DNA of 8,255 nucleotides, taken from positions 4,644-12,898 of the forward strand of contig DNPN01000266.1 of assembly GCA_003501385.1 (NCBI GenBank). Direction: 5' to 3'. Positions 4,309-8,255 of this stretch are shown in pieces. The stretch comes from Rhizobium sp. (GTDB taxonomy: Bacteria > Pseudomonadota > Alphaproteobacteria > Rhizobiales > Rhizobiaceae). A program made the position numbers and the translations under genes. Under the pieces are notes generated by a model. It saw only the letters and a program-made list of their open reading frames with translations, did no database searches and was not told where the DNA came from. How positions within the stretch are numbered: the first letter of the stretch is position 1; the number at the start of each line of letters is the position of its first letter.

Positions 4309-6675
4309 TTAACGCCTACCGCGCGGTGGCCTTGTTCCGGGCGTTTTCGGTCCCGGTCTGCCACGGCGTGTGGCCTTGTGGAACGAGCGAATGCCCGTGG
4401 GCATTTTCTTGCCCTCACTCAGAATTTCAAACCGCAAGGCACCGGCCAACGGCACGGCTTCTACCAGCTTAACACTGACGCCGTCACCAAGTTGATAACC
4501 CAAACCAGTTTTTTCGCCCGTGAGGGCCTGATGGGCCTCATCATAGATGAAATAGTCGCGTCCCAGTGTTGAAACGGGGATAAAACCATCGGCACCGAAT
4601 TGCGGCAGCGAAATGAACAGGCCGGATTTGGTGACGCCAGACACTTGCCCATCAAACTCATCACCAATGCGGGTGGCCAGATGGTGAGCGACCAAGCGGT
4701 TGATGGTGTCACGCTCTGCCGCCATGGCGCGGCGCTCAAAGGTCGAGATTTCGGCGGCCACATCGGCCAGCGTTGCTTCTTCCTCTGGCGTAATGCCGCC
4801 TTCGCCCAAGTCAAGCGATCCCACCAAGCCGCGATGCACGATCAAATCGGCGTAGCGGCGAATAGGGGAGGTGAAATGGGCATATTTCATCAGGTTCAGG
4901 CCGAAGTGGCCGATGTTTTCGGGGCTATAAACGGCCTGACTTTGCGAGCGCAGCACCATTTCGTTGACAATGGTTTGGTGGGGCGTGTCTTGCGCCTTGG
5001 CCAGAATACCGTTGAACGAGTTGGAGCGCAGATTGCCGCCCTTGACCAATGAGAAGCCAATGGTGGTCAAAAACTCGCGCAGCACTTCCTGTTTGGACAG
5101 CGATGGCGCATCGTGGATACGATAGACCAGCGGCTGGCGCTTCTTCTCCAGCGTTTCGGCGGCGGCCACATTGGCCTGAATCATCATTTCTTCGATCAGC
5201 TTGTGGGCATCCAGCCGCTCTGGCACATGCACCCGGTCCACCGTGCCATCCTCTTTCAGGATGATCTTGCGTTCCGGCATATCCAGTTCCAGCGGCTGGC
5301 GACGGTCGCGCCCGGTCTTCAAAATCTCATAGGCGGCCCACAGCGGCTTCAGGATGGGTTCCAGCAACGGGCCGCTCTTGTCATCAGGCTTGCCATCAAT
5401 TGCGGCCTGTGCCTGTTGATAGGAGAGTTTGGCCGCACTTTTCATCATGATGCGATGGAAGGTGTGGCTGGCCTTGCGGCCTTCCTTGGAAAACACCATG
5501 CGTACGGCAAGGGCCGGGCGATCCACGCCTTCGCGCAGTGAGCACAGATCGTTGGAAATCCGCTCTGGCAACATCGGCACCACCCGGTCGGGGAAATAGA
5601 CCGAATTGCCGCGCTTGAGCGCTTCGCGATCCAGTGCCGATTTCGAGCGGATGTAATAGGACACGTCGGCAATCGCCACGGTGACAATCACGCCGCCCGG
5701 ATTGTCCGGGGATGCATCCGGCTCGGCATAGACCGCGTCGTCATGGTCCTTGGCGTCATGGGGGTCGATGGTGATCAGTGGCAGGTGCCGCCAGTCCTCG
5801 CGGTTTTTCATGGTGGCGGGCTTGGCGGCTTCGGCCTCATCCAGCACCGATTGCGGGAAAATATAGGGAATGCCATGGGCATGGATGGCAATCATCGAGA
5901 TTGCCTTTTCCGACGCCACAGAGCCAACCACGTTCAACACCTTGGCACGGGCAAGACCAAGGCGGCTGGAGATGCGGCCCACTTCGACCTCAACCAGATC
6001 GCCATCTTTGGCTTCGCCAATGTCGCTGGCATCAATCACCATTTCTTCGCCGCGCCGCTCAATTGGCATCAGACGGCCACCGCCGGTGCCTGCCATTTCG
6101 CGGTAAACACCCAGAAGCGCGCCGACGCGCTTGTCCAGCACCTTGATGATGCGGGCGGTGTAGGCCGGACCATCACGGTCCTTGTTGGGGAAAATTTTCG
6201 CCAGAACCCGATCACCAAGCCCACCCACCGGGGTTTTACCCTTGGCACGATCAGCACTGGATTGACGGATGGAGATGGCCGGCGCCACGCCTGCTTCTTC
6301 CGGCCATTCGGCTGGACGGCCAATCAAATCGCCATCCTTGTCGCGGGTGGTAATGTCAATGACAGCGACAGGCGGTAATGCGCCGGGGCGGCTCAAGGAT
6401 TTGCGGCTCTTGTTGACCAACCCGTCTTCTTCCAGCGCCTTCAGCTCTGCTTTCAGCTCAATGCGCGCTTCGCCCTTCAGGCCAAAAGCCTTGGCGATCT
6501 CGCGCTTGGAGGCACGGTCCGGGTTGTCGGCAATGAATTGCAGCAGAATATCCCGGGGCGGAACGGCCCCGTGGATAATCTCTGTCTGCGGTTTGTTGGC
6601 CACGCCCGCCTCCTTCCGGGTCCTCGATGGTCTGGTGCCGGAGGTGGGGATTTTGGGGCGCGGGGATTTGCTCAA
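4309..6675 (-). CDS. rnr: Ribonuclease R (3'-5' exoribonuclease)
   Basis: Processive hydrolytic 3'-5' exonuclease of the RNase II/R family that degrades structured RNA in mRNA decay and rRNA quality control. The 788-residue frame has the full RNase R order: basic N terminus (1-33), winged-helix region (about 38-95), cold-shock OB domains (about 95-290), RNB catalytic domain (about 296-625) and S1 domain (about 673-755), then an Arg/Lys/Pro-rich tail (755-788) as is common in RNase R. The catalytic acidic cluster is intact: D304, D310, D312 and D313 in TIDPHDAKDHDDA. The RNB signature HFTSPIRRYADLIVHR is at 600-615. The frame begins with TTG only 2 bp after the topA stop and with a poor ribosome site; an alternative GTG at 6601-6603 (residue 25) has a perfect AAGGAGG five nt upstream. 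The true N terminus is therefore uncertain by 24 residues. It forms a tight unit with topA upstream and the DUF983 gene downstream. Confidence 0.96.
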   Translation of the reverse strand: MSKSPRPKIPTSGTRPSRTRKEAGVANKPQTEIIHGAVPPRDILLQFIADNPDRASKREIAKAFGLKGEARIELKAELKALEEDGLVNKSRKSLSRPGALPPVAVIDITTRDKDGDLIGRPAEWPEEAGVAPAISIRQSSADRAKGKTPVGGLGDRVLAKIFPNKDRDGPAYTARIIKVLDKRVGALLGVYREMAGTGGGRLMPIERRGEEMVIDASDIGEAKDGDLVEVEVGRISSRLGLARAKVLNVVGSVASEKAISMIAIHAHGIPYIFPQSVLDEAEAAKPATMKNREDWRHLPLITIDPHDAKDHDDAVYAEPDASPDNPGGVIVTVAIADVSYYIRSKSALDREALKRGNSVYFPDRVVPMLPERISNDLCSLREGVDRPALAVRMVFSKEGRKASHTFHRIMMKSAAKLSYQQAQAAIDGKPDDKSGPLLEPILKPLWAAYEILKTGRDRRQPLELDMPERKIILKEDGTVDRVHVPERLDAHKLIEEMMIQANVAAAETLEKKRQPLVYRIHDAPSLSKQEVLREFLTTIGFSLVKGGNLRSNSFNGILAKAQDTPHQTIVNEMVLRSQSQAVYSPENIGHFGLNLMKYAHFTSPIRRYADLIVHRGLVGSLDLGEGGITPEEEATLADVAAEISTFERRAMAAERDTINRLVAHHLATRIGDEFDGQVSGVTKSGLFISLPQFGADGFIPVSTLGRDYFIYDEAHQALTGEKTGLGYQLGDGVSVKLVEAVPLAGALRFEILSEGKKMPTGIRSFHKATRRGRPGPKTPGTRPPRGRR
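6609..6615 (-). promoter_or_regulatory. Shine-Dalgarno sequence inside the rnr frame
   Basis: AAGGAGG on the - strand, five nt before an in-frame GTG (6601-6603). It suggests that RNase R translation may start at GTG, giving 764 residues, rather than at TTG 6675, whose upstream sequence AAAGAAGACCTGACC holds only a weak GAAGA. Confidence 0.55.
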
Positions 6676-6677
6676 GG

Positions 6678-8255
6678 TCAGGTCTTCTTTGCTTTCGGTG
6701 CAGCCTTTGCCTTTGTTGCTTTGGGCTTGGCTGCCGTTTTCTTCGGTTTGGCCTCTGCTGCCTCAGATGCGTCATCCGCATCTGCTTTAGCAGCTTTAGC
6801 CGTTGTCTTCTTGGCGGGCGCTTTTTTCGCCGTTGTCGCCTTGGCCTTTGTCTTGCCCTTGGTGCCGCCATCCTTGGCAGCGCGCTCAGCAATCAAAAGC
6901 AGGGCTTCTTCCACGGTCACGCTCTGCGGGTCCTTGCCCTTGGGCAGGGTGGCATTCACCTTACCCCAATTCACGTAAGGACCATAGCGCCCATCACGCA
7001 CTGTGATCGCGCCGCCGTCTGGATGATCACCCAATTCTTTCAAAGCTGCAACCGCTGTGCGGCCACGGCCACCCTTGGTCTGCTTTTCTGCCAATACGGT
7101 GACGGCGCGGTTGAGACCGATGGTGAACACGTCCTCAATGCTTTCCAGATTGGCATAGGTGCCATCATGCAGCACAAAAGGCCCGTAGCGGCCAAGGCCA
7201 GCGGTGATCATCTTAGTGGTTTCAGGATGGGCACCCACTTCGCGCGGCAGATTGATCAAGGACATCGCCTTTTCATAATCCACATCGGCAGGCAACCAGC
7301 CCTTGGGCAGTGATGAACGCTTGGCTTCCTTGCCCTCACCACGCTGAACGTAAGGCCCGAAACGGCCAGAGCGCAGGGTGATTTCCTCGCCAGTCTTGGG
7401 GTCTTGGCCCAGTGCCTTGTTTTCCGTCGCCATAGCTTCGGCTTCCGCACCGCCTTCAGAGGAAAGCTGGCGGGTAAAGTTGCATTCCGGGTAGTTGGAG
7501 CAGCCAACAAAGGCACCGTATTTGCCAAGCTTCAGCGACAGATTGCCCGTACCGCAGACCTGACAAATGCGCGGATCGCTGCCATCTTCGCGCTTTGGGA
7601 ACACCAGCGGAGCCAAAGCCTCGTTCAAGGCATCCAGCACGTTGGTCACGCGCAATTCCTTGGTGCCTTCGATCTGGGCAAAGAAATTGGTCCAGAATTC
7701 GCGCAGCACGTCTTTCCAGTTCAGCTCACCTGCGGAAATCTTGTCGAGCTTTTCTTCCAGATCGGCGGTGAAATCATATTCCACATAGCGTGTGAAGAAA
7801 TTTTCAAGGAAGGCCGTGACCAAGCGGCCCTTCGGCACAGGTGTGAGCTTGCGGTTGTCGATGGTGACATATTCGCGGTCACGCAACGTGGCCAAGGTGG
7901 CTGCATAGGTGGAAGGACGGCCAATGCCCAGCTCTTCCATCTTCTTGATCAGCGTTGCTTCCGAATAGCGCGGTGGCGGCTCGGTGAAATGCTGGCTGGA
8001 ATTGATCTTGCTTTTAGCGAGGGCCTCGCGGGCGTTGATCTCGGGCAGGCGACCATCTTCATCGTCGTCCTCGCTCTTTTCGCCTTCTTCCCGCTGATCG
8101 GTGTAGGCGGCAATAAAGCCATCAAAGCGAATGACGGAGCCAACGGCGCGCAGGCCCGCTTTTTCATCGCCCTTTGTGGCAATGATTTCGGCGGTGGTGC
8201 GCTCAATCTCAGCAGAGGCCATCTGGCTGGCAATGCCGCGCTTCCAGATCAGGTC
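6678..8255 (-). CDS. topA: DNA topoisomerase I, C-terminal part (5' end outside window)
   Basis: Type IA topoisomerase that relaxes negatively supercoiled DNA. The frame stays open to the right edge; the first visible residues DLIWKRGIASQM match the family, so the in-window ATG at 8220-8222 is internal. About 525 residues are seen; the Toprim domain and catalytic Tyr lie outside. Numbering from that internal Met: end of the type IA core with YSEATLIKKMEELGIGRPSTYA (86-107) and the following conserved region to about 180; one Cys4 zinc ribbon (C220, C223, C241, C247); then three cysteine-free C-terminal repeats centred on RSGRFGPYV, GLGRYGPFV and RDGRYGPYV (about 270-450); finally a Lys/Ala-rich low-complexity tail of about 60 residues (454-514) that probably binds DNA. 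E. coli TopA instead has several zinc ribbons, so this is the alphaproteobacterial layout. The stop is 2 bp before the rnr TTG. Confidence 0.97.
   Translation of the reverse strand, partial: DLIWKRGIASQMASAEIERTTAEIIATKGDEKAGLRAVGSVIRFDGFIAAYTDQREEGEKSEDDDEDGRLPEINAREALAKSKINSSQHFTEPPPRYSEATLIKKMEELGIGRPSTYAATLATLRDREYVTIDNRKLTPVPKGRLVTAFLENFFTRYVEYDFTADLEEKLDKISAGELNWKDVLREFWTNFFAQIEGTKELRVTNVLDALNEALAPLVFPKREDGSDPRICQVCGTGNLSLKLGKYGAFVGCSNYPECNFTRQLSSEGGAEAEAMATENKALGQDPKTGEEITLRSGRFGPYVQRGEGKEAKRSSLPKGWLPADVDYEKAMSLINLPREVGAHPETTKMITAGLGRYGPFVLHDGTYANLESIEDVFTIGLNRAVTVLAEKQTKGGRGRTAVAALKELGDHPDGGAITVRDGRYGPYVNWGKVNATLPKGKDPQSVTVEEALLLIAERAAKDGGTKGKTKAKATTAKKAPAKKTTAKAAKADADDASEAAEAKPKKTAAKPKATKAKAAPKAKKT

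Noticed and set aside
4600..6378. Long + strand open frames opposite rnr (for example 5743-6378)
   Set aside because: They are shadows of the rnr frame with unnatural His/Trp/Gln-rich composition, while rnr has full domain and motif support.

Overview
The window looks like a core chromosomal segment of an alphaproteobacterium of the order Hyphomicrobiales (Rhizobiales), most likely family Rhizobiaceae (Rhizobium, Agrobacterium or Allorhizobium type). The grounds are a PleD-type diguanylate cyclase next to rpmG, an rnr gene directly downstream of topA, a DUF983 protein after rnr, a cysteine-free L33 and moderately high G+C coding sequence. I cannot name the species. No mobile element, CRISPR array, rRNA or tRNA is visible.

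Layout: pleD lies on the + strand (57-1427). A gene-poor, AT-rich stretch of about 700 bp follows, up to 2125. Its right part (about 1879-2023) folds into two well-formed hairpins plus a strong Rho-independent terminator on the + strand, and I call it a small non-coding RNA. Everything from 2126 to the right edge is coded on the - strand. In transcription order this is topA (3' part only), rnr, a DUF983 membrane protein, an MFS transporter and rpmG. rpmG has its own candidate promoter, a leader hairpin and a strong terminator that faces the sRNA terminator.

Function: topA-rnr-DUF983 is tightly packed (2 bp and 29 bp gaps) and is probably one transcript joining DNA supercoiling control with RNA turnover. 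The MFS gene follows after 252 bp. rpmG supplies ribosomal protein L33. On the other strand PleD makes the second messenger c-di-GMP, which in this class of bacteria controls the motile-to-sessile and cell-cycle transition. The most interesting part is the pleD-rpmG intergenic region. It holds the sRNA candidate, a near-consensus CtrA-like site about 100 bp upstream of it and an isolated 6+6 bp dyad. The coding genes are ordinary housekeeping genes.
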